In this document: positions 54,805 to 63,030 of the stretch, one piece after another
How the letters are laid out: every line of letters begins with the position of its first letter
Position numbering within the stretch: position 1 is the stretch's first letter
NCBI RefSeq assembly: GCF_017813335.1
Contig: NZ_JAGIYY010000004.1
Location: 248,001 to 312,000, forward strand
Source: Tianweitania sediminis
GTDB lineage: Bacteria > Pseudomonadota > Alphaproteobacteria > Rhizobiales > Rhizobiaceae
Direction: 5' to 3'
DNA: 64,000 nt
Program-made: the position numbers and the translations under genes
Notes under the pieces: model-generated
Databases searched by the model: none
What the model saw: the letters and a program-made list of their open reading frames with translations, nothing else
What the model was told of the DNA's origin: nothing

Positions 54805-55254
54805 ATGATCGACGACGTTTATAATGCGAAAATTCTGGGCTTTGCCGGAAACATCGGACGCACCGGGCGTTTGCCGGCGCCGCATGCCTCCGCGAAGGCG
54901 CATTCCAAGCTTTGCGGCTCAACGGTGGTCGTTGATCTCTGCATGGTTGACGGTGTGGTCACTGATTTTGCCCATGACGTGAAGGCATGCGCCCTCGGCC
55001 AGGCATCCTCTGCGATCATGGCCGAACATGTTGTTGGCTCGTCCGCGGCCGAACTGCGGCTCTTGCGCGAAACCATGCTCGCCATGTTGAAAGAGAACGG
55101 CGCGCCGCCGGAAGGGCGTTTCGAGGATCTCCGGTATCTTGAGCCCGTCCGCGACTACAAGGCGCGTCACGCTTCCACCATGCTGACCTTCGATGCGGTG
55201 GTGGACGCAATCAACCTGATCGAGCACGCCGCCGAGCCGGGCCAGGCAGCCTGA
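54805..55254 (+). CDS. NifU/IscU-like scaffold protein, divergent
   Basis: The 149-residue protein has the NifU N-terminal fold (VYNAKILGFAGNIGRTGRL; CGSTVVVDLCM; VKACALGQASSAIMAEHV). Compared with IscU, the first Cys is in CGS rather than CGD, the second is Cys63-like in KACALG, and the third position (IHCS in IscU) reads RHAS. It therefore lacks one of the three canonical cluster ligands. Its role in Fe-S assembly is likely altered. It lies next to folE in divergent orientation. Confidence 0.8.
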   Translation: MIDDVYNAKILGFAGNIGRTGRLPAPHASAKAHSKLCGSTVVVDLCMVDGVVTDFAHDVKACALGQASSAIMAEHVVGSSAAELRLLRETMLAMLKENGAPPEGRFEDLRYLEPVRDYKARHASTMLTFDAVVDAINLIEHAAEPGQAA

Positions 55255-55266
55255 GGGAAGGGAGCA

Positions 55267-55473
55267 ATGCGACCGTCGGAGGCCCTCGCAAAACACCGCG
55301 ACGAAGGGGTTGCGATCCTTGCAAAATACCCCGTCAGCAATCCGCGTGTGTTCGGCTCCGTTGCGCGTGGTGAAGACACGGAGGGCAGCGATCTGGATAT
55401 CCTCGTCGAGGCGATCCCAGATGTGGCCATATTGGTCGATCTCGGACTCTTCGGTGCTTGGCAGTCTGGTTGA
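55267..55473 (+). pseudogene. Truncated minimal nucleotidyltransferase (MntA-like)
   Basis: The 68-residue frame has the nucleotidyltransferase core RVFGSVARGEDTEGSDLDILVE (split around about 27-48) with GSxxRG and DxD. After about residue 58 it departs from family pattern and stops early; in the +1 frame, LGSLVDVST resembles the missing C-terminal strand (normally VDLVT-like). This points to a frameshift. Intact MntA antitoxins have about 95-100 residues and are paired with a HEPN toxin, which I do not see here. Confidence 0.55.
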
Positions 55474-55698
55474 TGTGTCGACACGGTGTAATTCGGACCG
55501 CGATCGTTCCTGCGCATTCAGCCAAACCTGATCGCTCTTTGATCATGAACGGCAAGGGCTTCGTGCAGCTGAAGTTCCGGATGCGCAGTAGCCAATCCAA
55601 GACTGAGCTCGCCGATTTTGATTGGGTCCGGGTCGCCGCGCACTGTTTCGTGCCGCAGATGGTTGCTGCAGTCCCCGAATCCCCTGCGACATCCACCA

Positions 55699-56034
55699 AT
55701 GCCCTCCCGTAACTACCCGGGACCTTGGCGCCGCACGCCTGGCCGCCTTTTTGGCACTGGCTTTGTGCGCCTTTACCAACTCACCCTGTCCGGCTTCATT
55801 GGAAACGGCTGCCGTCATTTCCCCACTTGTTCGGAATATTCGTATGAGGCGATCGCCCGGCATGGCTTATGGCGCGGCGGCTGGCTGTCGCTGTTTCGGG
55901 TGATGCGCTGCGGGCCTGGGGGCACGCACGGCATCGATCTTGTTCCCGATGAGCTTGGGATTGCCGCGTCGCCCTGGACGCCATGGAAGCTTTGGCGATT
56001 CGGACGCAAGCGCGCCGGCGAACCCAAGCACTAG
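55699..56034 (+). CDS. yidD: Membrane protein insertion efficiency factor YidD
   Basis: A 111-residue member of the YidD family with the Cys motif GNGCRHFPTCSEYSYEAI (about 34-51) and HGLWRGGWLSLFRVMRCGPGG (about 54-74). It is membrane-associated and aids YidC-dependent insertion. ATG 55699 gives the normal N-terminus, and the frame is open further upstream. thrS follows within about 100 bp. Confidence 0.93.
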   Translation: MPSRNYPGPWRRTPGRLFGTGFVRLYQLTLSGFIGNGCRHFPTCSEYSYEAIARHGLWRGGWLSLFRVMRCGPGGTHGIDLVPDELGIAASPWTPWKLWRFGRKRAGEPKH

Positions 56035-56139
56035 ACTTTACGGCCGGCCGTTCGGGGGGTACATGCCGCCCCTGGCGCCCCAAAGATGGCGCGAAAAACC
56101 ACCCGCGCTCGTTTGCGGGACTGGATAGCGGAGATGATG

Positions 56140-58101
56140 ATGTCCCAGGTTTCCCTGCAATTTCCTGATGGGTCGGTGCGCGACTATGACGGCGCAACCA
56201 CCGGTGCCGCGGTTGCCGAGTCGATCTCGAAGTCCCTGGCGAAGAAGGCTGTCGCTTACGCCGTGGATGGCACGGTGCGCGATCTCGCCGAGCCGCTTGG
56301 CGCGTCCGGCAAGATCGAGATCTTGACGCGCGATGATCCGCGCGCGCTTGAACTCATCCGCCATGACACCGCCCATGTGCTGGCCGAGGCCGTGCAGGAG
56401 CTGTGGCCGGACACCCAGGTTACCATCGGCCCGGTGATCGAAAACGGGTTCTATTACGACTTCGCCCGCGCGGAACCCTTCACGCCGGACGACTTCCCCG
56501 TCATTGAAAAGAAGATGCGCGAGATCATCGGGCGCAACAAGCCGTTCACGCGCGAAGTCTGGGATCGAGACCGCGCCCGGCGGGTCTTCGCCGACAAAGG
56601 CGAGGGCTACAAGGTCGAACTGATCGATGCCATTCCCCAAGGCCAGGATCTTAAGATCTATTATCAGGGTGACTGGTTCGATCTTTGCCGCGGGCCACAC
56701 ATGGCGTCCACGGGCCAGGTCGGCAGCGCCTTCAAGCTCATGAAGGTGGCCGGCGCTTATTGGCGCGGCGACAGCAACAATCCGATGCTGACGCGCATCT
56801 ATGGCACGGCCTGGGCCACCCAGGAGCAGCTCGACCATTATCTCCATGTTCTGGAAGAAGCGGAGAAGCGTGATCACCGCCGCCTTGGTCGCGAAATGGA
56901 CCTGTTCCATTTTCAGGAAGAAGGGCCGGGCGTCGTGTTCTGGCACGCGAAGGGCTGGAAGATGTTCCAGAACCTCGTCAGCTACATGCGCCGGCGCCTA
57001 GAAGGCGATTACCAGGAAGTGAACGCCCCTCAGGTGCTCGATCACAGCCTGTGGGAAACCTCGGGCCACTGGGGTTGGTATCGTGACAACATGTTCAAGG
57101 TCACGGTGGCGGGCGATGAAACCGAAGACGAGCGTGTGTTCGCCCTGAAGCCGATGAACTGTCCGGGTCACGTACAGATCTTCAAGCATGGCCTGAAGTC
57201 TTATCGTGAACTGCCCGTCCGGCTTGCGGAATTCGGAACCGTTCACCGTTACGAACCGTCCGGCGCGCTACATGGCCTGATGCGGGTGCGTGGCTTCACG
57301 CAAGACGATGCGCACATCTTCTGCACGGACGAGCAGATGGCCGCCGAGTGCCTAAAGATCAACGACCTCATCCTGTCAGTCTACAAGGACTTTGGGTTCG
57401 AAGGGATCACGATCAAGCTGTCCACGCGTCCGGAAAAGCGCGTGGGTTCGGACGCGCTCTGGGACCGCGCCGAAAGCGTGATGATGGACGTGCTGAAAAC
57501 GATCGAGCAGCAGTCGCCTGAGATCAAAACCGGCATTCTCCCGGGCGAGGGCGCGTTCTACGGGCCGAAATTCGAATACACGCTCAAGGATGCGATCGGC
57601 CGTGAATGGCAGTGCGGAACGACACAGGTCGATTTCAACCTGCCTGAACGCTTCGGCGCCTTCTACATCGGCTCGGACTCGGAAAAAAAGCAGCCGGTGA
57701 TGATCCACCGCGCCATCTGCGGATCTATGGAGCGCTTCCTCGGCATTCTGATCGAGAACTATGCCGGCCACATGCCCCTGTGGTTCGCCCCGCTGCAGGT
57801 GGTAGTCGCCACCATCACCTCGGATGCCGATGACTATGCCCGCGAGGTTCAGGCGAAGCTGAAGCGCGCTGGTCTTCTGACGGAGCTTGATCTGCGCAAC
57901 GAGAAGATCAACTACAAGATCCGAGAACACAGCCTGGCCAAGGTCCCGGTGATCCTCGTTTGCGGAAAGCGTGAAGCTGAAGAAGGTGCGGTGAACGTCC
58001 GGCGCTTCGGTTCACGCGATCAGGTTTCGATGTCCCTGGATGATGCGCTGGCTCAGCTGACGTCTGAGGCAACACCGCCAGATCTCCTGCGACAGGGCTG
58101 A
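56140..58101 (+). CDS. thrS: Threonyl-tRNA synthetase
   Basis: A class II synthetase of 653 residues: TGS domain (about 1-62), editing/second additional domain with [17 protein letters not shown] (about 76-92), the catalytic core with [13 protein letters not shown] (about 340-352) and [20 protein letters not shown], and a C-terminal anticodon-binding domain. Three consecutive ATGs occur (56134, 56137, 56140); the GGAG at 56130-56133 is best spaced for the third. Confidence 0.97.
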   Translation: MSQVSLQFPDGSVRDYDGATTGAAVAESISKSLAKKAVAYAVDGTVRDLAEPLGASGKIEILTRDDPRALELIRHDTAHVLAEAVQELWPDTQVTIGPVIENGFYYDFARAEPFTPDDFPVIEKKMREIIGRNKPFTREVWDRDRARRVFADKGEGYKVELIDAIPQGQDLKIYYQGDWFDLCRGPHMASTGQVGSAFKLMKVAGAYWRGDSNNPMLTRIYGTAWATQEQLDHYLHVLEEAEKRDHRRLGREMDLFHFQEEGPGVVFWHAKGWKMFQNLVSYMRRRLEGDYQEVNAPQVLDHSLWETSGHWGWYRDNMFKVTVAGDETEDERVFALKPMNCPGHVQIFKHGLKSYRELPVRLAEFGTVHRYEPSGALHGLMRVRGFTQDDAHIFCTDEQMAAECLKINDLILSVYKDFGFEGITIKLSTRPEKRVGSDALWDRAESVMMDVLKTIEQQSPEIKTGILPGEGAFYGPKFEYTLKDAIGREWQCGTTQVDFNLPERFGAFYIGSDSEKKQPVMIHRAICGSMERFLGILIENYAGHMPLWFAPLQVVVATITSDADDYAREVQAKLKRAGLLTELDLRNEKINYKIREHSLAKVPVILVCGKREAEEGAVNVRRFGSRDQVSMSLDDALAQLTSEATPPDLLRQG

Positions 58102-58110
58102 TCCCGTCCT

Positions 58111-58154
58111 GCGTCATGCGGGCGTCATGAACGGTTCATACGCCCGTCATCGGC
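58111..58154. promoter_or_regulatory. Four TCAT direct repeats with 11-bp period (PhoB-box-like)
   Basis: GCGTCATGCGG, GCGTCATGAAC, GGTTCATACGC and CCGTCATCGGC follow one another with exact 11-bp phasing. PhoB half-sites are CTGTCAT with 4-bp spacers, also 11-bp phased. The TCAT cores match; the spacers here are more GC-rich than the consensus. The array starts 9 bp after the thrS stop and ends just before the acyltransferase gene. Confidence 0.4.
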
Positions 58155-58155
58155 T

Positions 58156-58182
58156 GCTGTGCATGACATTTTCATGCACAGC
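58156..58182. repeat. Perfect 11-bp inverted repeat at the acyltransferase start
   Basis: GCTGTGCATGA and TCATGCACAGC are exact inverted repeats around the loop CATTT. One arm contains the GTG (58159) and the other the ATG (58174) candidate start. It could be an operator or an RNA hairpin that hides the start; there is no T-run, so it is not a classical terminator. Confidence 0.55.
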
Positions 58183-59061
58183 GACGCGACTCTCCCCCAC
58201 AACAGCCTGGCCGATCTTTCCTACGCTCATGCCGTGGAAAACTGGCTTGGCCGTAAGTTCGTCGAATTAAGCGAGCGGCTTTCGGGCCGTGATCGCTACG
58301 AGCGGCTTTATCAGATCTGGCGCCAGGAAATCGTGCCGACCAACGACCGCGTGTTCGGTCGCATGTTGGACCTGGTGGATATCGGCCTGTCCGTTGAAGG
58401 TGCCTGGCCACCGCGCCCTTGGCGGGACGGGCCGCTTGTCCTCATTGCCAACCATCCCTACGGGATCGGGGACGGCATCTCGGTCCTGACGCTGGCCGAG
58501 CAACTCGGTCGCCCGTTCCGGGTCCTGATCAACTCCGAACTTCTTCGGGTTCCCGAAATCCGGCCTTACTCGCTGCCGATCGACTTTCATGAAACCAAGG
58601 AAGCGCAGCGCAGCAACCTGGCGGTGCGCCGGGAAGCGCTCGAGCTGATCCGGCAGGGGGTCACGATCATCGTGTTTCCAGCTGGCGCGGTTGCGACCGC
58701 CACCAAGCCGTTTGGTCCCGCTGTGGACTGGCCCTGGAAGCTCTTCCCGGCGCGGCTCATTCAGGATGCCCGCGCCACAGTGGTGCCCATTCACTTCGCC
58801 GGACAGAATGGCCGCCTGTTTCATCTTGCGAGCCATCTGTCCACCACCGCACGCATGTCCATGCTCGTGCGTGAGTTCACAAAGCTATCGGGAACCACCG
58901 TCCACGCCCGCATCGGCACTCCGATGGAATGGTCTGAACTGGAACCGATCCGAGACCGAAAGGCCTTGACGGCGCATCTCCGCGCAGCCGTTTTCGCCCT
59001 GTCGCCGAACGGCGACCCAGCTGGATCGAGCGGCGGCGCAGCGGTGGACCCCTTCTACTGA
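58159..59061 (+). CDS. PlsC-type acyltransferase
   Basis: The 300-residue protein (GTG start) or 295-residue protein (ATG 58174) has the acyltransferase motif IANHPYGIGDG (about 96-106, the NHx4D box) and FPAGAVA (about 174-180, in place of the usual FPEG). It probably transfers acyl chains to a lysolipid such as a glycerophosphate or lyso-ornithine lipid. The change of Glu to Ala in the second motif is notable. The 11-bp-phased TCAT repeats just upstream would fit phosphate-controlled lipid remodelling, but this is unproven. Confidence 0.82.
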   Translation: MHDIFMHSDATLPHNSLADLSYAHAVENWLGRKFVELSERLSGRDRYERLYQIWRQEIVPTNDRVFGRMLDLVDIGLSVEGAWPPRPWRDGPLVLIANHPYGIGDGISVLTLAEQLGRPFRVLINSELLRVPEIRPYSLPIDFHETKEAQRSNLAVRREALELIRQGVTIIVFPAGAVATATKPFGPAVDWPWKLFPARLIQDARATVVPIHFAGQNGRLFHLASHLSTTARMSMLVREFTKLSGTTVHARIGTPMEWSELEPIRDRKALTAHLRAAVFALSPNGDPAGSSGGAAVDPFY

Positions 59062-59079
59062 AAAGGGTGCGCCTGAGCC

Positions 59080-60312
59080 TCACTCGTCTCCGCTTGATCC
59101 GGTGACCGTCGCCGGCACCCCTTCCGCCGCCAGAACCTCGACGTCCTGATTGCGTCCGGCGACTACGGTGAAGTCGCGGGTGTAGATGCGGTCGCGGTTC
59201 TTGGCGATCACGGTGTAGTCCCCTTCGGCCAACACCATCGAGGCGAAAGCACCCACATTTTCCTGCACGAGATCGCCGCCCTCGGTCAGCACCGACCAGG
59301 ACGTGTCCGCAATCGCTTCGCCGCCGGCTTCGCGAACCAGCTTCATCGTCAGCTGAGCGGCCTTGTGCTCGACCGTGGCCTCGGTGAGTTGCCCGCCTTC
59401 AACGCGGATATCCGCGCGTATCACGGCATTCACCGAGCCATAGGTGGACACGACGTGATAGGTGCCTGCGTTCAGCCGAACCACGGCGCCGGCGCTGACA
59501 TCGGGTATGATCAGGGCGCGGTCGCCATTGGCATCCGGATTGTTGTCGAAGATGGAGAAGCGAAGCTCGTTTGGCGGGATACGAACGCCGCCTGAAAGCA
59601 CGGCGTCCAATTTCATGCCGCCGGCGTCCAGCACCAGGCTTTCGCGCTTGGCGTCACGCGTCACCGTGATCCGCTTGGTTGCGCCGGCGCGACCATAAGC
59701 TGCGTGAACCAAGTAGCTGCCGGGCTTGAGGTGGAAGATGCTGGTTCCGCCCTGCGATGAAGCCACCAGCGGCAGCTTGCCGTCCTCCTGTGCTTCCTGT
59801 CCGAACACGCGCCACACGAGGCCTCGTGGAATCTCGGCGGCCGCTTCCGTCAGCTGAGCGGACAAGGTGATCTCGCCGAGATCCTGGGTTGCCAGCGGGC
59901 CTTCCGGCTGTGCCGGTGCGTAGCTGCTGATACCCGGAACCTGGACGTCAGGGAGTTGCGGGGCCGGGGCTGTGCCGAACTGCGTGTCCGGGGACTGCGG
60001 CACTTCCAAAGCAGCAGGCGGCGTATCGTCGGCAGGCGCGTCTGGCGCGGAAAGGCTCGGCAGGGAAAACAAGGGCCGCCTTCCGCTGCGCGTGCCTTCG
60101 CCATCTCCGAAAGCGCCGGCAGGTCCGCCGCTCTCTGCGCCGTCAGGTCCTGCGCTGCGCGCGCCGATCTCGGCCCTTCCAGGCCCAGGCTCGCTGGGCT
60201 CACCCAGGCTGGCTCCAGGCCCAGCCTCCTGCGCCGCTGTTGCCGCGGCGCCAGCGAGCAACAGGAGCGCACAGGCACCGAAACGTAGGGTAGTGGAGAT
60301 TGACCGACTCAT
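59080..60312 (-). CDS. Secreted protein with three tandem beta-sandwich-like repeats
   Basis: The 410-residue protein has an N-terminal signal peptide (about 1-26, ending ATAAQ). A Pro/Gly/Ser-rich stretch (about 27-130) follows. The C-terminal part shows three spaced repeats whose core is a small-residue turn, an aromatic and a strand: LKPGSYLVHAAYG, LNAGTYHVVSTYG and LAEGDYTVIAKN (about 195-380). They resemble PEGA or carboxypeptidase-regulatory-like sandwiches. I do not recognise a named family, and the function is unknown. ATG 60312 is the start giving a clean signal peptide. Confidence 0.75.
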   Translation of the reverse strand: MSRSISTTLRFGACALLLLAGAAATAAQEAGPGASLGEPSEPGPGRAEIGARSAGPDGAESGGPAGAFGDGEGTRSGRRPLFSLPSLSAPDAPADDTPPAALEVPQSPDTQFGTAPAPQLPDVQVPGISSYAPAQPEGPLATQDLGEITLSAQLTEAAAEIPRGLVWRVFGQEAQEDGKLPLVASSQGGTSIFHLKPGSYLVHAAYGRAGATKRITVTRDAKRESLVLDAGGMKLDAVLSGGVRIPPNELRFSIFDNNPDANGDRALIIPDVSAGAVVRLNAGTYHVVSTYGSVNAVIRADIRVEGGQLTEATVEHKAAQLTMKLVREAGGEAIADTSWSVLTEGGDLVQENVGAFASMVLAEGDYTVIAKNRDRIYTRDFTVVAGRNQDVEVLAAEGVPATVTGSSGDE

Positions 60313-60427
60313 CGGTTGCTTTGAACGGGCCGCCGGTGGCATTTTCAAGACATTCAATGCAGCATGACCCAAGCTCATCCCAGCTGAGGCACGCATCCGG
60401 CACCCGCTGCTTCAGGAGTTCGTATCC

Positions 60428-61012
60428 TTGTCTTCCCCCATCATCGCCTTTCTGTCCACCCGCAAGTCTGCACCGATCAACGAGATGACGGAGCCGGGTC
60501 CCAGTGACGAGCAGCTCGAAACAATGCTGCGGATCGCATCGCGGGTGCCCGACCATGGCAAGCTCGCGCCTTGGCGCTTTATCCTCTACCGCGGCGAGGC
60601 AAGGCTTGAGGTCGGCAAGCATCTCGTGGCCTTGGCCGAACAGCACGAGGGGCCGCTTGCCGAAGGTCGCCGCCATCAGGAAGCCACCCGCTTTTCACGC
60701 GCGCCCTTGGTGATCGGCGTCGTGTTCGTGCCGAAGCCCCATCCCAAGATCCCGGACTGGGAAAAATTCTTGTCCGCCGGGGCCGCGGCCATGAATCTTT
60801 GCCTTGCGGCCAACGCGCTGGGCTTTGCCACGAACTGGATTTCCAACTGGTATTCCGATGATCCCGAAGGACGCCGTCTGCTTGGGCTGAGACACGACGA
60901 ACGCGTGGCGGGCTTCGTCCATGTCGGCACCCACAGCGGGGCAATCTTCGAGCGGCCGAGACCAGACCTCGCCGAGATCGTCAGCGACTATGCAGGGCCG
61001 ACGGAGGCCTGA
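60428..61012 (+). CDS. Nitroreductase-family protein (YdjA-like)
   Basis: A 194-residue FMN oxidoreductase. N-terminal FLSTRKSA and RVPDHGKLAPWRFILYRG (about 40-57) are YdjA-like flavin-binding segments; GAAAMNLCLAANALGFATNW (about 119-138) is the conserved helix. No ATG precedes the motif, so the TTG at 60428, with AGGAG 9 bp upstream, is the best start. The natural substrate is unknown. It is 3 bp from the flavin reductase gene. Confidence 0.85.
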   Translation: MSSPIIAFLSTRKSAPINEMTEPGPSDEQLETMLRIASRVPDHGKLAPWRFILYRGEARLEVGKHLVALAEQHEGPLAEGRRHQEATRFSRAPLVIGVVFVPKPHPKIPDWEKFLSAGAAAMNLCLAANALGFATNWISNWYSDDPEGRRLLGLRHDERVAGFVHVGTHSGAIFERPRPDLAEIVSDYAGPTEA

Positions 61013-61015
61013 TTG

Positions 61016-61621
61016 ATGTTTTATGAAACAGCTAATGGCCACGGCCTTCCGCACGACCCGTTCAAGGCCATTGTGGCGCCACGCCCAATCGGATGGATCT
61101 CGTCACGCAGCCACAGCGGCGCAGTAAACCTCGCCCCCTATTCGTTCTTCAACGCGCTGACCACCAGCCCTTACCTTGTCTGGTTTTCGTCCGAAGGTGC
61201 GAAAGACAGCGTGGCGTTCGCGGAGGAAACCGGCGAGTTCGTCGCCAATCTGGTCAGCCGTGATTTGGTGGAACAGATGAACAAGAGCTCCGTGGATGCC
61301 CCACGCGGGGTCAACGAGTTTGATTATGCCGGTTTGACGGAAGCGCCTTCGCGGCTGGTGAACGTGCCGCGGGTGGCAGAAGCGCATGCGGCGCTGGAAT
61401 GCAAGGTCACCGAACTGTTCCGGCCACGCGATCTTCAGGGTCGTCCAAGCGCAGCACACGTCGTGATCGGCCAGGTCGTCGGCATCCACATCGCCGATGA
61501 CTTCCTCGAGAATGGCCTGTTCGACATCACCAAGGCGCAAACCACGGCTCGTCTCGGCTACATGGATTACGCCGCGGTGACGGAAACCTTCCCCTTGCGA
61601 CGGCCCCGCTGGACCGACTAG
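61016..61621 (+). CDS. Flavin reductase-like domain protein
   Basis: A 201-residue FMN-binding split-barrel protein of the DIM6/NTAB type: IVAPRPIGWISSRS (about 21-34), NLAPYSFFNALTTSPYLVWF (about 40-59) and a third segment, VVIGQVVGIHI. It may supply reduced flavin to the adjacent nitroreductase. The stop codon overlaps that of the convergent CoA lyase gene by 4 bp (CTAG). Confidence 0.85.
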   Translation: MFYETANGHGLPHDPFKAIVAPRPIGWISSRSHSGAVNLAPYSFFNALTTSPYLVWFSSEGAKDSVAFAEETGEFVANLVSRDLVEQMNKSSVDAPRGVNEFDYAGLTEAPSRLVNVPRVAEAHAALECKVTELFRPRDLQGRPSAAHVVIGQVVGIHIADDFLENGLFDITKAQTTARLGYMDYAAVTETFPLRRPRWTD

Positions 61622-62487
61622 CCGGTCGGCGCCACGCGCCCCAAAAGCCGTTGGGCGCGCTTCAGGTGCGGGCGGTCAAACATCTTGCCGTCGATCCCTA
61701 CCACGCCCGGATTGCCGGCGGCCGCAAAGGCGTCCACCACCGAACGGGCATGGGCGAGCGCTTCGGCGCTTGGCGTGAACGCCTCGTTGATGGCCGCCAC
61801 TTGGCCAGGATGAATGGCCATCTTCCCCGTGAAGCCGTCCCGGGCCGCGTTCTCGCATTCGCGCCGGAGGGCAGCATCGTCGCGGAAGTCGACGAACACC
61901 GTGTCGATAGCCGCGACTTCGCTTGCCGCAGCCGCAAGCACCGTCACCGCACGCGCCAGCCTGAACACGTCGGTGAGGGCGCCGTCTTCGGTTCGCGTAC
62001 GCTCAACCCCGATCTCCGCCGACAGATCCTCCGCGCCCCAGGTGAGGCCCACCATACGAGCGTGCCGGCCGCTCCAGCCAATTGCAGCCAGCACGGCGGC
62101 CGGCGTTTCGGTGATGATCGGCAGGATCTGCGTCCCGCCGTCTTCCAACCCATGTTCGGCCTCGTGAACCCGCAGCTTTGTCGCCAGCTGCTCGACGTCG
62201 CGCAAACCAACTGCCTTCGGCAGCATGATGCCCGCCGGTGCCGCGGGCATCACGGCCGCAAGATCCGCGTCGGTAAAGCCGGAGCGAAGGTCGTTGACGC
62301 GCACAAAAAGCCGCGGCCCGTCTTTCGCCGCCGTTCGCAGGAGGCAGGCGGTGAGCGCTCGCGCAGCCTCCTTATTGGGGAGGCTGACACTGTCTTCCAG
62401 ATCAAGCAGGAGAACATCGGCGCCGGACGCCAAACCCTTCTCCATTTTGCGTTCGGAATCGCCAGGAACAAACAGCAGCGACCGCAT
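61618..62487 (-). CDS. HpcH/HpaI-type CoA ester lyase (CitE-like)
   Basis: The 289-residue TIM-barrel protein opens RSLLFVPGDSERKMEKG and has the Mg-binding and CoA motifs LLDLEDSV (about 27-34), ITETPAAV (about 125-132) and WGAEDLSAEIG (about 148-158). The family includes citrate lyase beta and malyl-CoA/beta-methylmalyl-CoA lyases. Without the alpha and gamma subunits it is not a citrate lyase. It overlaps the flavin reductase stop and is 3 bp from the MaoC gene, so both are one operon. Confidence 0.87.
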   Translation of the reverse strand: MRSLLFVPGDSERKMEKGLASGADVLLLDLEDSVSLPNKEAARALTACLLRTAAKDGPRLFVRVNDLRSGFTDADLAAVMPAAPAGIMLPKAVGLRDVEQLATKLRVHEAEHGLEDGGTQILPIITETPAAVLAAIGWSGRHARMVGLTWGAEDLSAEIGVERTRTEDGALTDVFRLARAVTVLAAAASEVAAIDTVFVDFRDDAALRRECENAARDGFTGKMAIHPGQVAAINEAFTPSAEALAHARSVVDAFAAAGNPGVVGIDGKMFDRPHLKRAQRLLGRVAPTG

Positions 62488-62490
62488 GGC

Positions 62491-62949
62491 TCAGGCTTCC
62501 GCTGGTTTCTTCAGCATCATGGCTTGGCGCAAGCACCGAGCCACCAGAACCCCGTCCTGATTGAAGGCGCGATGTTCGAAGTCCACAATCCCCCGATCCG
62601 GTCGCGAACGCGATTCACGCAAAGCCTTCACCTCGGTTTCACAGCGCAGGGTGTCGCCGTGAAAAACCGGATGTGGGAATTCCGTTTCGCGCATTCCCAA
62701 GTTGCCGATCGTGGTGCCGAGGGTCGTGTCATGCACCGAAATGCCGATCATCAGACCCAGCGTAAAGATCGAGTTCACCAGCGGCCGACCCCATTCGCTT
62801 TTTGCGGCGAAGTCGAAGTCGATATGCAACGGCTGCGGGTTCAGCGTCATGACGGAAAACATCATGTTGTCGCTTTCTGTCACGCTCTTCGTAAGAGCAT
62901 GGCGGATCACCATGCCCACTTCGAACTCATCCAGATAAAGGCCCGCCAC
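62491..62949 (-). CDS. MaoC-family dehydratase (single hotdog)
   Basis: A 152-residue MaoC-type (R)-specific enoyl-CoA hydratase-like protein: TESDNMMFSVMTLNPQPLHID (split around about 24-44) carries the catalytic Asp and His, and FPHPVFHGDTLRCETEV (about 90-106) the second conserved strand. It is upstream of the CoA lyase gene. The pair suggests a small CoA-thioester degradation path. Mesaconyl-CoA hydratase is about twice this length, so that role is not supported. Confidence 0.85.
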   Translation of the reverse strand: MAGLYLDEFEVGMVIRHALTKSVTESDNMMFSVMTLNPQPLHIDFDFAAKSEWGRPLVNSIFTLGLMIGISVHDTTLGTTIGNLGMRETEFPHPVFHGDTLRCETEVKALRESRSRPDRGIVDFEHRAFNQDGVLVARCLRQAMMLKKPAEA

Positions 62950-63030
62950 GAGTCACCTCTCAAACATGGTGAACGCTTCGTAAACCATTGCCCTGATATC
63001 GTCCAAGCCTCGCAAGCGGCAGATGGAATC

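Noticed and set aside
62491-62949. Mesaconyl-CoA hydratase of the ethylmalonyl-CoA pathway
   Set aside because: The known enzyme is a double-hotdog protein of about 340 residues; this one has 152.
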